From the NCBI RefSeq assembly GCF_015207425.1, contig NZ_JADEWZ010000029.1, positions 1 through 64,000 of the forward strand: 64,000 bases of DNA, in the 5' to 3' direction. The stretch is from Lusitaniella coriacea LEGE 07157. Lineage in GTDB: Bacteria; Cyanobacteriota; Cyanobacteriia; Cyanobacteriales; Spirulinaceae. This document shows, one piece after another, positions 24,835-33,077 of the stretch (the first letter of the stretch is position 1; each line of letters begins with the position of its first letter). A program made the position numbers and the translations under genes. Under the pieces are notes generated by a model. It made no database searches. It saw only the letters and a list, made by a program, of their open reading frames with translations, and had not been told where the DNA came from.

Positions 24835-26946
24835 TTAGTTCGTTGCAGGCGGAATCTCTGTATTGGCTTCTTGTTCTTGGCGATCGCGTTCTTCTTGTTC
24901 TTGGCGTTCCCGTTCTGCGCGATCGCGTTCTTCCTGTTCTTGGCGTTCCCGTTCTTGGCGATCGCGTTCCTCCTGTTCTTGGCGTTCCCGTTCTGCGCGA
25001 TCGCGTTCTTCCTGTTCTTGGCGTTCCCGTTCTGCGCGATCGCGTTCTTCCTGTTCTTGGCGTTCCCGTTCTGCGCGATCGCGTTCCTCCTGTTCTTGGC
25101 GTTCCCGTTCTGCGCGATCGCGTTCTTCTTGTTCTTGGCGTTCCCGTTCTGCGCGTTCCTGACGTTCCCGTTCCGCACGTTCCCGACGTTCTCGCTCTTC
25201 CCGTTCCCGTTCTATTTGCTCTTGGCGCGCGCGAGCTTGGCGGTCAAAATCCGAACCGTCAACCGTAAAATTAACAGTGACGCGAATGGCAACGCGCTGA
25301 CCGCCTGATGGTCCGCTAAATTCCATCCGCCTTGCGGCTTCAATTGCTTTTTGCGCGATCGCGCCACTACCACCACCACTCGCACTGACATCCACCACAT
25401 TCCCATTTCCATCCACAACAACCCGAACGGAAACGCTTCCTTCTTCTCCATCAAGAGAAGAGGGGTATCTCGGATTGCAATTGCGAACGCAGCGCCACCC
25501 TTCCCCGGAGTTGTTATTTGAAGGAGGAGGAGTTGCAGGTCGCGAGGGAGTTCCTCGATTAGCTGCTACGCCACCGGGATTTCCTCCCGAACTGGGATTG
25601 CGATTACCACCGGGATTGGAAGCTGTGTTGCCAGAGTTGCCGAAATTATCCGAAAAGTCTCTATTTCCACCACTGTTCCCAACAGGTCGATTATTACTGG
25701 GTCTTCCTGGCGAAGTTCCCCGATTAGCAGCCACGTTACCAGGGTTTCCAGGAGAGTTGGGATTGCCGCCACCGCCAGGATTCGATGCCGAGTTCCCCGA
25801 ACCCCCAAAGATGTTGCGTAAGGGATTATTGCTCGAAGCAGCAGGTTGATTGGCACTGGGTCGTCCGGGTGCGCCGCCTCGATTGGCTGCAACATTGCCG
25901 GGGTTTCCAGGAGAAGAGGGGTTGCTACTTTCGCTAGGATTCGATGCCGAGTTATTCGAGTCTCCAAAGAGGTTGCGCAGGGGATTATTGCTCGAAGTGG
26001 CAGGTTGATTGGCACTGGGTCGCGCGGGTGCGTTCGACGGGTTAGCCGCTACGTTTCCCGGAGAGGTTGGGGTGAAATCGTCACTTTCATTGGAGGCGGC
26101 GTTCTTGGAGTCCCCGAAGATGTTACGCAAGGGATTGCTGCTGGGAGCAACGGGTTGATTCGTACTCGGTTGCGTGGGTGCGTTGAATGGATTGCTTGCT
26201 ACGTTTCCGGGGGAAGTTGGAGTGGAATTGTCGCTTTCATTAGAGGTGGAATTATCCGAGTTCTCAAATATGTTGCGTAGGGGATTGTTGCTGGGAGCCA
26301 CGGGTTGGTTGGCACTCGGTTGTGCGGGTGCGTTGAATGGATTGCTTGCTACGTTTCCGGGGGAAGTTGGGGTGGAATCGTCGCTTTCATTAGAGGTGGA
26401 ATTATCCGAGTTCTCAAATATGTTGCGTAGGGGATTGTTGCTGGGAGCCACGGGTTGGTTGGTGCTAGGTCTTTCTGGGGGTTGATTGGTGGCGACTTCT
26501 CTTGGAGTTTCTGGAGACGAGTCTGAAAATTCTGCTTCGTTTGAAGAGGGAGAGCGTTCGGGTTGGGAGGTTGCAACTTCGGTTTCGCTGGAAGAGGATT
26601 CTGAGGGAGGAGAGGAAATCGCCGGAGGAGTGCTGGGAAGGGTTGGGGTGGGGATTTCGGGAGGAGGTGTAAGGGGTTGTTCTTTGACCTCTGGTTTGGG
26701 TAAGTCCGGTTTTTTTGTTTCTTCTGGAGGCTCAACTTCCGGCTCGGTTTCGGGTTCTGGCGCATCGACAACAATAATTTCGATGGGATCTTCTGCTACA
26801 TCTGGAAACGGCTGCCACCAAGCGTTTAGTCCGACTAACGCTGCCACATGGAATACGGATGAGGAAAGGAGTCCATAAAAAATAAAATTTTTCAATAACT
26901 CGGTTTCTTTTTCCCTCTGCTCGACACAGAAAACAGATAAACTCAT
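24835..26946 (-). CDS. TonB-family energy transducer with tandem repeats and a long charged C-terminal tail
   Basis: 703 residues. One N-terminal membrane anchor (about residues 22-45) is followed by a Pro/Glu-rich stretch (EPEVEPPEETKKPDLPKP). A spacer of about six 50-residue repeats rich in Asn/Ser/Pro comes next, such as PLRNIFENSDNS and SPGNVASNP. A TonB C-terminal domain near residues 475-565 reads RYPSSLDGEEGSVSVRVVVD then AARRMEFSGPSGG. It should carry proton-motive energy to the TonB-dependent receptors nearby. After the TonB domain there is an unusual tail of about 125 residues of Arg/Glu/Gln with a 13-residue period, likely a single alpha helix or coiled coil. Confidence 0.88.
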   Translation of the reverse strand: MSLSVFCVEQREKETELLKNFIFYGLLSSSVFHVAALVGLNAWWQPFPDVAEDPIEIIVVDAPEPETEPEVEPPEETKKPDLPKPEVKEQPLTPPPEIPTPTLPSTPPAISSPPSESSSSETEVATSQPERSPSSNEAEFSDSSPETPREVATNQPPERPSTNQPVAPSNNPLRNIFENSDNSTSNESDDSTPTSPGNVASNPFNAPAQPSANQPVAPSNNPLRNIFENSDNSTSNESDNSTPTSPGNVASNPFNAPTQPSTNQPVAPSSNPLRNIFGDSKNAASNESDDFTPTSPGNVAANPSNAPARPSANQPATSSNNPLRNLFGDSNNSASNPSESSNPSSPGNPGNVAANRGGAPGRPSANQPAASSNNPLRNIFGGSGNSASNPGGGGNPNSPGNPGNVAANRGTSPGRPSNNRPVGNSGGNRDFSDNFGNSGNTASNPGGNRNPSSGGNPGGVAANRGTPSRPATPPPSNNNSGEGWRCVRNCNPRYPSSLDGEEGSVSVRVVVDGNGNVVDVSASGGGSGAIAQKAIEAARRMEFSGPSGGQRVAIRVTVNFTVDGSDFDRQARARQEQIEREREERERRERAERERQERAERERQEQEERDRAERERQEQEERDRAERERQEQEERDRAERERQEQEERDRAERERQEQEERDRQERERQEQEERDRAERERQEQEERDRQEQEANTEIPPATN
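24876..25165 (-). repeat. 39-bp coding tandem repeat with embedded HIP1 sites
   Basis: About seven copies of a 39-bp unit encode the 13-residue period (RQEQEERDRAERE) at the end of the TonB-like protein. Nearly every unit contains GCGATCGC. The array is inside the coding frame. Long frames on the other strand here are by-products of the repeat. Confidence 0.85.
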
Positions 26947-27037
26947 ATCCTATAAATCCTTACGCTTTAGAGCTTTCCGCGCGCAATCGCGGTTTTGTGC
27001 AAGACAAAACTGTACGAGCTTTAGTGTTACTCGCAAT

Positions 27038-27052
27038 TGATAATTATTTTAT
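27038..27052. promoter_or_regulatory. possible Fur-like box upstream of tonB
   Basis: TGATAATTATTTTAT matches 12 of 15 positions of TGATAATNATTATCA. It is in the 392-bp AT-rich spacer 26947-27338 between the divergent tonB-like gene (starts 26946) and the AraC gene (starts 27339). Nothing else with a clear function is seen in this spacer. Confidence 0.4.
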
Positions 27053-27338
27053 TTAATTGAATATGGTAGTGTACCCAGATGAAAAAAAAAAGTGCCTATT
27101 GACTTATAAAAAAGGGAAATTAAGCAAGTCTCTTTCAATGAAATCCATCAAGAACAAGGCTTTCAGGGAAAGCAGCCAATAGGAACACTTTTTTAAATTA
27201 TCGTTCAACTAATCTATAATTACTAGCAATTAGTTAAGCTTCGGTGTGAAGTCTTTTTTAGGAAGTTTTATTGCTAAAGACTCTCATCTATATAGCTACT
27301 GCCTTTTCCACAAATTGTCAAGAGGCGATTGACCTTGA

Positions 27339-28346
27339 ATGAAAATTTTAACAGCGAGGGAATACGAAGAAATCCTGCAACAGGGACTTCATGACGGCGA
27401 AATTACTGAGCATTCGGATGGGGTGGAACATTGCCTGGAAGTCCAGAACCAGTGGATAACAGGACGCGATCGCGCGATCCGACTTCGGGACGGACTTCAC
27501 CTCAAAATCGGCGATTTTTACAACCAAGATCGTTATGCGGGTGCGCTAGAGTTGCAGCACGAAGCCTCTCAGCCGTTAACCCTCTCTTTTCAACTGCGTG
27601 GCTACGTGCGAGTTCGGACGCAAGGAATTGGAAATGATTATTATGACGAGAAAGCGGGAGAAAACTACTTATTTTTTGTGCCAGAAACCCAAGAAACTGA
27701 GGAATATCCCGCTCAAGAGCGCTTGCAGGCTTTGAAAATTCGCGTTCAACCGCACTTTCTCAGGACTTTAATTTCTTCTCCAACAGATTCGCTACCCGCA
27801 GAATTAAACCCCTTACTGGAAGGGAGAAAAGGGAATATTTTCCACCGTCGCGTGGGGAAAATAACGCCAGAAATGCAGCTTGCGGTACGGCAAATTCTCC
27901 AGTGTCCTTATCGCGGAATAACCAAACGCCTTTATCTTGAGGGTAAGGTGTTGCAGTTGATTGCGTTGCAGTTTGCTCAAATGACGGAGCGAGATTGCGC
28001 ATCTCACTGTAACTTAAACAACAGCGATATTGAGTGCATTCACCAAGCTAAAGCTATTTTATTGAGCGATTTGAACAATCCCCCGTCTTTGCTGGAGTTG
28101 GCGCGACAGGTGGGAATCAACGATTACAAACTCAAGCGAGGATTCCGCCAAGTCTTTGGAACGACGGTATTTGGGTGTTTGCAAGCTCACCGCCTGGAGC
28201 GGGGAAAACAGCTTCTGGCGGAGCGAGAGTTAAATGTGGCGGGGGTTGCCCGCGCGGTAGGTTACGCCAGCCAGAGCCGCTTCTGCGATGCGTTCAAGCG
28301 ACAGTTTGCGATGACTCCGAGGGATTATCTTGCCAGTTTACACTGA
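27339..28346 (+). CDS. AraC-family transcriptional regulator (PchR-like), second copy
   Basis: 335 residues. The C-terminal DNA-binding domain has two HTH motifs (SLLELARQVGINDYKLKRGFRQVFG and VAGVARAVGYASQSRFCDAFKRQF). It is a paralogue of the regulator at 16462: the segments CPYRGITKRLYLEGK and ARQVG-NDYKLKRGFR match closely. In PchR the N-terminal part senses ferric siderophore. Just after the stop codon lie two 21-bp direct repeats, and 180 bp after it the AMIN-type receptor begins. The module regulator - repeats - receptor is the same as at 13563-17511. Confidence 0.88.
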   Translation: MKILTAREYEEILQQGLHDGEITEHSDGVEHCLEVQNQWITGRDRAIRLRDGLHLKIGDFYNQDRYAGALELQHEASQPLTLSFQLRGYVRVRTQGIGNDYYDEKAGENYLFFVPETQETEEYPAQERLQALKIRVQPHFLRTLISSPTDSLPAELNPLLEGRKGNIFHRRVGKITPEMQLAVRQILQCPYRGITKRLYLEGKVLQLIALQFAQMTERDCASHCNLNNSDIECIHQAKAILLSDLNNPPSLLELARQVGINDYKLKRGFRQVFGTTVFGCLQAHRLERGKQLLAERELNVAGVARAVGYASQSRFCDAFKRQFAMTPRDYLASLH

Positions 28347-28352
28347 TGGGGA

Positions 28353-28394
28353 AAACTCCGGATCGGGCGAAAGAAACTCCGGATTGGGCAAAAG
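28353..28394 (+). promoter_or_regulatory. tandem 21-bp repeat, probable AraC/PchR-type binding site
   Basis: AAACTCCGGATCGGGCGAAAG (28353-28373) is followed head-to-tail by AAACTCCGGATTGGGCAAAAG (28374-28394), 19 of 21 bases identical. One repeat is two helical turns, as expected for an AraC-type dimer. The pair ends 132 bp before the receptor start at 28527. The same core and spacing occur at 16352-16393 before the other receptor. Confidence 0.7.
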
Positions 28395-28526
28395 GCGATC
28401 GCGGAAATCGCTTACACTCCAAGCTTAAGTTTAGTTGAGAATATTTATAAATAAAGCCAATACAGAGGTTCGAGCAATCTTGCGAATCGGGTTGGCAAAT
28501 TTTTTGGCGTGAGGATATCGAAATTT

Positions 28527-31112
28527 ATGGCGAATTGGAACCCCCAACCTATCCCGATCTGGGCGAGCGCGATCGCGTCGGTTTTAGTAACTCAATCAGT
28601 TTATGCCCAAACGCTCCCCGTAACGGACGTTCGGGTCAACCCCAGCGAGAGTGGTTTTGAGCTAATCTTGGAAGCCCCCCCAGGAGTCGTTCTCGAAGCA
28701 ATTACAAGCACCGAAGGCAATCGATGGATTGCAGACATCGAGAATGCAACCTTGGAACTCCCCGATGGAGAAAGCTTTCGCGCTGAAAATCCCGTAGAAG
28801 GCATTGAATTCGTCACCGTCACTCAGGGCGAAGATGGCATTCAAGTTATCGTTTCCGGAACGGACGGTGCGCCCAACGCAACCTTACGGGAAAGCCTTTC
28901 TGGGATTGCATTTGACCTCGTTGTTGAAGAGCCTTTAGGACTCGACCCGATCCCCGAAGAAGAAATTGAAATTGTGGTGACAGCGACGCGCACCGAGGAG
29001 GATGTTGCAGACGTTCCGCGATCGGTTACAACAATTACTCGCGAGGAAATTGAGGAGCAAACGGGGGCAAATTCTCAAAACAATATTTCCGATATTATCG
29101 GTAAACTCGTCCCTGGTTTGGGTCCCCCGGTTCAGGTCAATCGCAGAGTTCGGGGGCAAAACTTGCGAGGTCGTCCCGCCCTGATTCTAATTGATGGCGT
29201 GGTTCAAAATACGAACATTACGCTCAACAGCCAACTCAACGCGATCGATCCCTCCGTTATCGAACGGATTGAGGTCGTTCGGGGTCCCATTGCAGCTTAT
29301 GGTGGCGGCGCAACGGGGGGAATTATTAATATCATCACCCGAAAACCTACCACCGAAGGGATCGAATCCACCGTTACCGTGGGAACGACTGCGGATGTGG
29401 GAAGTTTGCAAGGCGATGGATTTGGGTTCCACGTCGGGTATGGATTGTCAGGAAACCAAGGGATTGTAGACTATCTCATCAATCTCTCTTGGGACAAGCG
29501 TAACGGCTTTTTTGATGCAGAAGGCGATCGCGTCCCCGCAGAAGACATCTCCAACAACCAAACCCTAAACCTGCTGGCAAAAGTCGGAATTGATATTACC
29601 GAAGAACAGCGCCTTGTTGCCAGCTACAACATCTATCAAGATCGAATTGACCCCGATGTTGAATCCGATCTCAGCGTTCTCGATACGCCTGGATTGGGCA
29701 ATGCACGCGCGATTGAAATTGGAAACCGCGAATATGAAAACCAACCCCAACAAATCAACCAAGTTGCCAGCTTAACCTACAGCCACGATAACCTGTGGGG
29801 TTCCAAGCTCGACGCACAACTGTTCTATCAAAGCACCGACTTCGACCTATTTCCTCAAGACAGTCGAGGATTTATTGCACGCAGTCTCGGCGTTCCCGTT
29901 CAAGCTGTTTCCAGACTCCTTCCTCCCACAATTCCCGTTATTCGACAGGGTAATATTGACTCGGATAAATGGGGCGGTCGCTTGCAAGTGGATACGCCCG
30001 TGTTTGAGTCGGCAAGTTTGTTGTGGGGAATCGACTATACTCGCGAGAACAATAATACAGTTGAGCGCGTTATCGATCCGGTGGCTTTCGATCGACGTAA
30101 TGAAGTACGAGTTCTCCAAACCCTCACCTCCGTCCCCAACTTCCAACTCGACAGCATCGGCTTATTCGCCCAATTGCAGTGGGATGTGAGCGAACAATGG
30201 CGATTGGATGGTGGATTTCGCTACGAAAATATTAGCGTCGATGTCCAGGACTATACCGTGAGTCCTTTTCTCAACCGCAACTTACTCTTAGCCAGACAAC
30301 CCTTACCCACAATTCGCGGTGGAAGCATTAACGAAAGCGATGTGGTATTTAACTTAGGAACGGTTTATAAAGTCACAGAAGAATTCAGCGTCTTTGCCAA
30401 CTTTGCCCAAGGTTTTGCCATTCCCAGCTTGCAGTTTCTCAATAACGTCAACACCAGTACGTTTAATCTCGAAGCAACGGATCTCCTCGAACCGGAGAAG
30501 GTGAATAACTACGAACTCGGCGTGCGCGGCGACTGGGAGAACTGGCAATTTACCATTGCGGGTTTTTACAATCATTCCGATCGCGGACAGGCAATTACAA
30601 TTAGCCGAAGCGCGACTAACGCGGGGTTTCGGGAGTTCAATCGCGCGCCGCAAAATAATTATGGCATCGAACTGACTGCCGATTGGCAACCCACTGAGTT
30701 GTGGGGAATTGGCGGAACATTTACCTGGAACGAGGGAAACTTCGATCCCCCCGGAGACAATCGCGGTTTTATTCCTCTGAGTAGTTTGGAGGTGCAGCCG
30801 ATCAAACTGACGCTGTACGTGGAAAATGAAACGCTTCCCAATTGGAACAATCGCTTGCAACTGCTGTACGTGGGAGGGCGCGATCGCGCGTTTGAGGATG
30901 GTGTAGATGCCTTTAAGATTGAAAGTTACGCCACGGTGGATTTCCTCAGTACTGTAAACATCGGTCAAGGGAAACTCCAAATTGCAGTGGAAAACTTGCT
31001 CGACAATCAATATCTCCCTGTCATTTCCCAAACGAATGTAGGCTTTTTAGAAATTCGGCGCTTTCCAGCTTCGGGAAGAACGATTAGCCTGCGCTACAGC
31101 ATTAAGTTTTAG
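28527..31112 (+). CDS. TonB-dependent siderophore receptor with N-terminal AMIN domain, second copy
   Basis: About 861 residues. The signal peptide ends at SVYAQ near residue 28. An AMIN domain spans about 30-145 (VTDVRVNPSESGFELILEAP). A plug starts VVTATRTEEDVADVPRSVT and contains LILIDGVVQN and IERIEVVRGPIAAYGGGATGG, and a beta-barrel ends SIKF. It is a paralogue of the receptor at 13563 but lacks that protein's acidic linker. Role: TonB-driven uptake of a ferric siderophore. The ATG at 28527 gives a clean signal peptide; a GTG at 28509 is also in frame. An AraC-type regulator and its probable binding repeats lie directly upstream. Confidence 0.92.
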   Translation: MANWNPQPIPIWASAIASVLVTQSVYAQTLPVTDVRVNPSESGFELILEAPPGVVLEAITSTEGNRWIADIENATLELPDGESFRAENPVEGIEFVTVTQGEDGIQVIVSGTDGAPNATLRESLSGIAFDLVVEEPLGLDPIPEEEIEIVVTATRTEEDVADVPRSVTTITREEIEEQTGANSQNNISDIIGKLVPGLGPPVQVNRRVRGQNLRGRPALILIDGVVQNTNITLNSQLNAIDPSVIERIEVVRGPIAAYGGGATGGIINIITRKPTTEGIESTVTVGTTADVGSLQGDGFGFHVGYGLSGNQGIVDYLINLSWDKRNGFFDAEGDRVPAEDISNNQTLNLLAKVGIDITEEQRLVASYNIYQDRIDPDVESDLSVLDTPGLGNARAIEIGNREYENQPQQINQVASLTYSHDNLWGSKLDAQLFYQSTDFDLFPQDSRGFIARSLGVPVQAVSRLLPPTIPVIRQGNIDSDKWGGRLQVDTPVFESASLLWGIDYTRENNNTVERVIDPVAFDRRNEVRVLQTLTSVPNFQLDSIGLFAQLQWDVSEQWRLDGGFRYENISVDVQDYTVSPFLNRNLLLARQPLPTIRGGSINESDVVFNLGTVYKVTEEFSVFANFAQGFAIPSLQFLNNVNTSTFNLEATDLLEPEKVNNYELGVRGDWENWQFTIAGFYNHSDRGQAITISRSATNAGFREFNRAPQNNYGIELTADWQPTELWGIGGTFTWNEGNFDPPGDNRGFIPLSSLEVQPIKLTLYVENETLPNWNNRLQLLYVGGRDRAFEDGVDAFKIESYATVDFLSTVNIGQGKLQIAVENLLDNQYLPVISQTNVGFLEIRRFPASGRTISLRYSIKF

Positions 31113-31352
31113 CGATAAGGGACTTGCGTAAAAATAAGATACCAGCGATGCACCTGCGGCTATCGCCTAACACATCCTACGATTGGGACATTATTTAACT
31201 GCAAACCCCTAAGCTTCTATCCTTCGTTGGCGGGCATTGCCCGCCCTACACCATGCAAAAGCCTTGCTATGTCTAACTTGTCGCTTTGTGAAACGTTCTA
31301 ACCTTAATGTGTAGCGCTATGAACGCAACTCGCGAAGATATCCGACCCCTTT

Positions 31353-31518
31353 GTACAGGACAAAAAATGGAAAGCAAGATAAAAACTCTATTTTTTCGTA
31401 GGTTGGCGTTGAGCGCGAGCGAAACCCAACAAACTCAGGTAAAAGTCTTGCGAATGTTGGGTTTCATTTTATTCTACCCAACCTACCTATGCGACTCACC
31501 ATAACTTTTGTCCTGTAC
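31353..31518. repeat. MITE-like element with GTACAGGACAAAA ends
   Basis: A 166-bp element bounded by perfect 13-bp inverted repeats GTACAGGACAAAA and TTTTGTCCTGTAC. The 9-mer ATCCGACCC occurs on both sides (31340-31348 and 31523-31531) and may be a target-site trace. Inside is another hairpin-forming repeat (GTAGGTTGG ... CCAACCTAC, with AACCCAACA / TGTTGGGTT). The rest of the 515-bp spacer 31113-31627 holds only a small GGCGGGCATTGCCCGCC palindrome near 31222; no gene is seen. Confidence 0.7.
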
Positions 31519-31627
31519 TCAGATCCGACCCACTCAAGTCCATTCAAATGGACTAATTCTAGCTATCCGCCTTGCAGGGTCATAGCGATCCTCTGCCTAC
31601 ATTCTTGGCGGTTTCAGGAAATAACCC

Positions 31628-32725
31628 ATGCACGTTAGGCGTAATCTCAAATTCAGAATGAAAGCTCTCCATTCTTCTCGCCATCATCCTCTCACCGCGT
31701 CACTGCGTCACCGTGTCTCCGTGTCAATATCTCCCTATCAAAGCTGGATTCACAAGTTAAAATTCACCCTCCTCGCCCTCTTAACCGCTTGTTTGGTCGT
31801 CGCCTGTGGCAATCCAACGCCTCCGGCTAATGTTAACGCCGCGCGATCGCCTGCGGGAGAATGCCAAGTCATTCAACACGAATTAGGCGAGACAACTGTT
31901 TGCGGTACGCCCAAAAAGATCGTCGCCCTCGGTTTAAATCCCTTGGATGTCTTGCTGTCCTTGGAGGTGCAACCCGCCGGATTTGCCGACGTGATTCAAC
32001 TCCATCGTGGAGAATTCGACAACCCCAGCCAACAAATTCCCTACCTGGGAGAGTATGTCACCAGCAAACCCGCAAATATTGGTAGCAGCCGTCAGCCGTC
32101 CTTTGAAGCGCTGGCACAACTTCAGCCCGATCTGATTTTAGCCATGTACGGCCCAGCAAATAACGACCAGTACGAAAAGCTTTCGCAAATTGCTCCTACT
32201 TTATTTGTGCCCAGCTTGAGCCTGCGGGATTGGCAGGAGAGCATTCAAATGGTGGCAAAGGCGATCGATCGCGAACAGAAAGCCAAAGCGGTGATTGAAA
32301 CCTACGAACAGCAGTTAGCAGACGCGCGATCGGATTTAGCTCCTGCTGTGGTAGAACATCCCAAAATATTGCTGTTAGCAGCAACTAAATTGGACAAGAT
32401 CGCTTTGTTCGATGAGGCGGAATATAGCGGAGGCTTGCTCAAGGAATTGGGCTTTGAAGTTCTCACCATTCCCGAACTGAAGGGAGAAGAGCGCACGCGC
32501 CGCACCAATGTCTCCTTAGAAGCGATCGCGCAACTCAATCCGGATACGATTATCGTCCAAGGCTATAACCTCGATCTCAAGAAACTCATCGCCCACAAAA
32601 TCGGACTCAATTTGGGCAAAAAAGGCGGGAAATTGGGCTTACATCAGGTCAGTCACATTCAAACTGCTTGGCAAGAGAGCGCACTGGCACAAAGCATGGA
32701 AGCCTCTAAACGCGATCGCGTTTAG
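31628..32725 (+). CDS. iron-siderophore ABC substrate-binding lipoprotein, cut short by a premature stop
   Basis: 365 residues as read. The lipobox ends at Cys60 (TACLVVAC), far from the nominal start; the first 35 codons run through a dispersed CACCGCGTCA-type repeat, so the true start is probably downstream (a GTG near residue 30). The mature part is a class III ferric-siderophore binding protein (KIVALGLNPLDVLLSLEVQPAG, LQPDLILAMYGP). The TAG at 32723 lies inside a perfect palindrome. In the same frame beyond it the missing family C-terminus is still encoded to a TGA at 32816-32818. The product therefore lacks about 31 residues, including the last strand and helix. Function is doubtful. 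Confidence 0.8.
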   Translation: MHVRRNLKFRMKALHSSRHHPLTASLRHRVSVSISPYQSWIHKLKFTLLALLTACLVVACGNPTPPANVNAARSPAGECQVIQHELGETTVCGTPKKIVALGLNPLDVLLSLEVQPAGFADVIQLHRGEFDNPSQQIPYLGEYVTSKPANIGSSRQPSFEALAQLQPDLILAMYGPANNDQYEKLSQIAPTLFVPSLSLRDWQESIQMVAKAIDREQKAKAVIETYEQQLADARSDLAPAVVEHPKILLLAATKLDKIALFDEAEYSGGLLKELGFEVLTIPELKGEERTRRTNVSLEAIAQLNPDTIIVQGYNLDLKKLIAHKIGLNLGKKGGKLGLHQVSHIQTAWQESALAQSMEASKRDRV

Positions 32726-32733
32726 AGGCTTCC
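32698..32733. repeat. perfect 36-bp palindrome centred on HIP1 that creates a stop codon
   Basis: The left arm GGAAGCCTCTAAACGCGA and its exact reverse complement form an uninterrupted 36-bp palindrome. The centre is GCGATCGC. The right arm contains the in-frame TAG (32723-32725) that ends the binding-protein gene early. Confidence 0.9.
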
Positions 32734-32818
32734 CTACTACCTCTGGAACGGCTTACGGGGTCCCATTAGTACGGAACTCATTTTGGAGGATGTGCGCCAA
32801 AAACTTCTTCCCAATTGA
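32726..32818 (+). pseudogene. severed in-frame C-terminus of the siderophore-binding protein
   Basis: Thirty codons directly after the TAG stay in the frame of the gene at 31628 and read PYYLWNGLRGPIS then TELILEDVRQKLLPN followed by TGA. This is the usual end of the binding-protein family: an aromatic strand, W-x-G-LRGP, and a final helix. Compare PTWRGGNPLAADAVIDDLF at the end of the paralogue at 12502. No start codon or ribosome site precedes it, so it is most likely untranslated. Confidence 0.8.
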
Positions 32819-32825
32819 TGTAGCA

Positions 32826-32911
32826 ATCTGTCAATTAAAAATTGACGGGTAAGGGGAAAGGACAATCGTTTCCACTTGTTAACAACCCCTAATTTCTTTC
32901 TTGACAGACCA
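32826..32911. repeat. small inverted-repeat element, family D copy 1 (CTGTCAA ends)
   Basis: CTGTCAA at 32828 and TTGACAGAC at 32901 are inverted ends of a short non-coding element. The right end and its flank (ttgacagaccagtag) occur inverted at 40571. The following bases to 33050 hold a CACCGCGTCACC-type tandem repeat also found near 24735, 31690, 35715 and 43837. Confidence 0.5.
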
Positions 32912-33077
32912 GTAGCAGCAATTAACACTCAATGATGCGTGACGGTTATCGCCAGATACATCCTACTAGCTCCAATCACCGTCACCCCATCACCGCGTCA
33001 CCGCGTCACCCACTCTCCCCATCTCCCCATCCCCCCGTCAATTCAAGCCCGATCGTTGAAAATCACACCTCGAAAAG

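Noticed and set aside
24876-25165. CRISPR array
   Set aside because: The repeats are contiguous, in frame with a protein and have no variable spacers.
24741-25308. Several long plus-strand frames rich in Leu/Phe/Ser-Arg across the repeat region
   Set aside because: They are the complement of the 39-bp repeats of the TonB-like gene; repeats keep all frames open.
25475-26878. Long frames opposite and alongside the TonB-like gene
   Set aside because: Low-complexity by-products of the 50-residue repeats; no start signal or domain.
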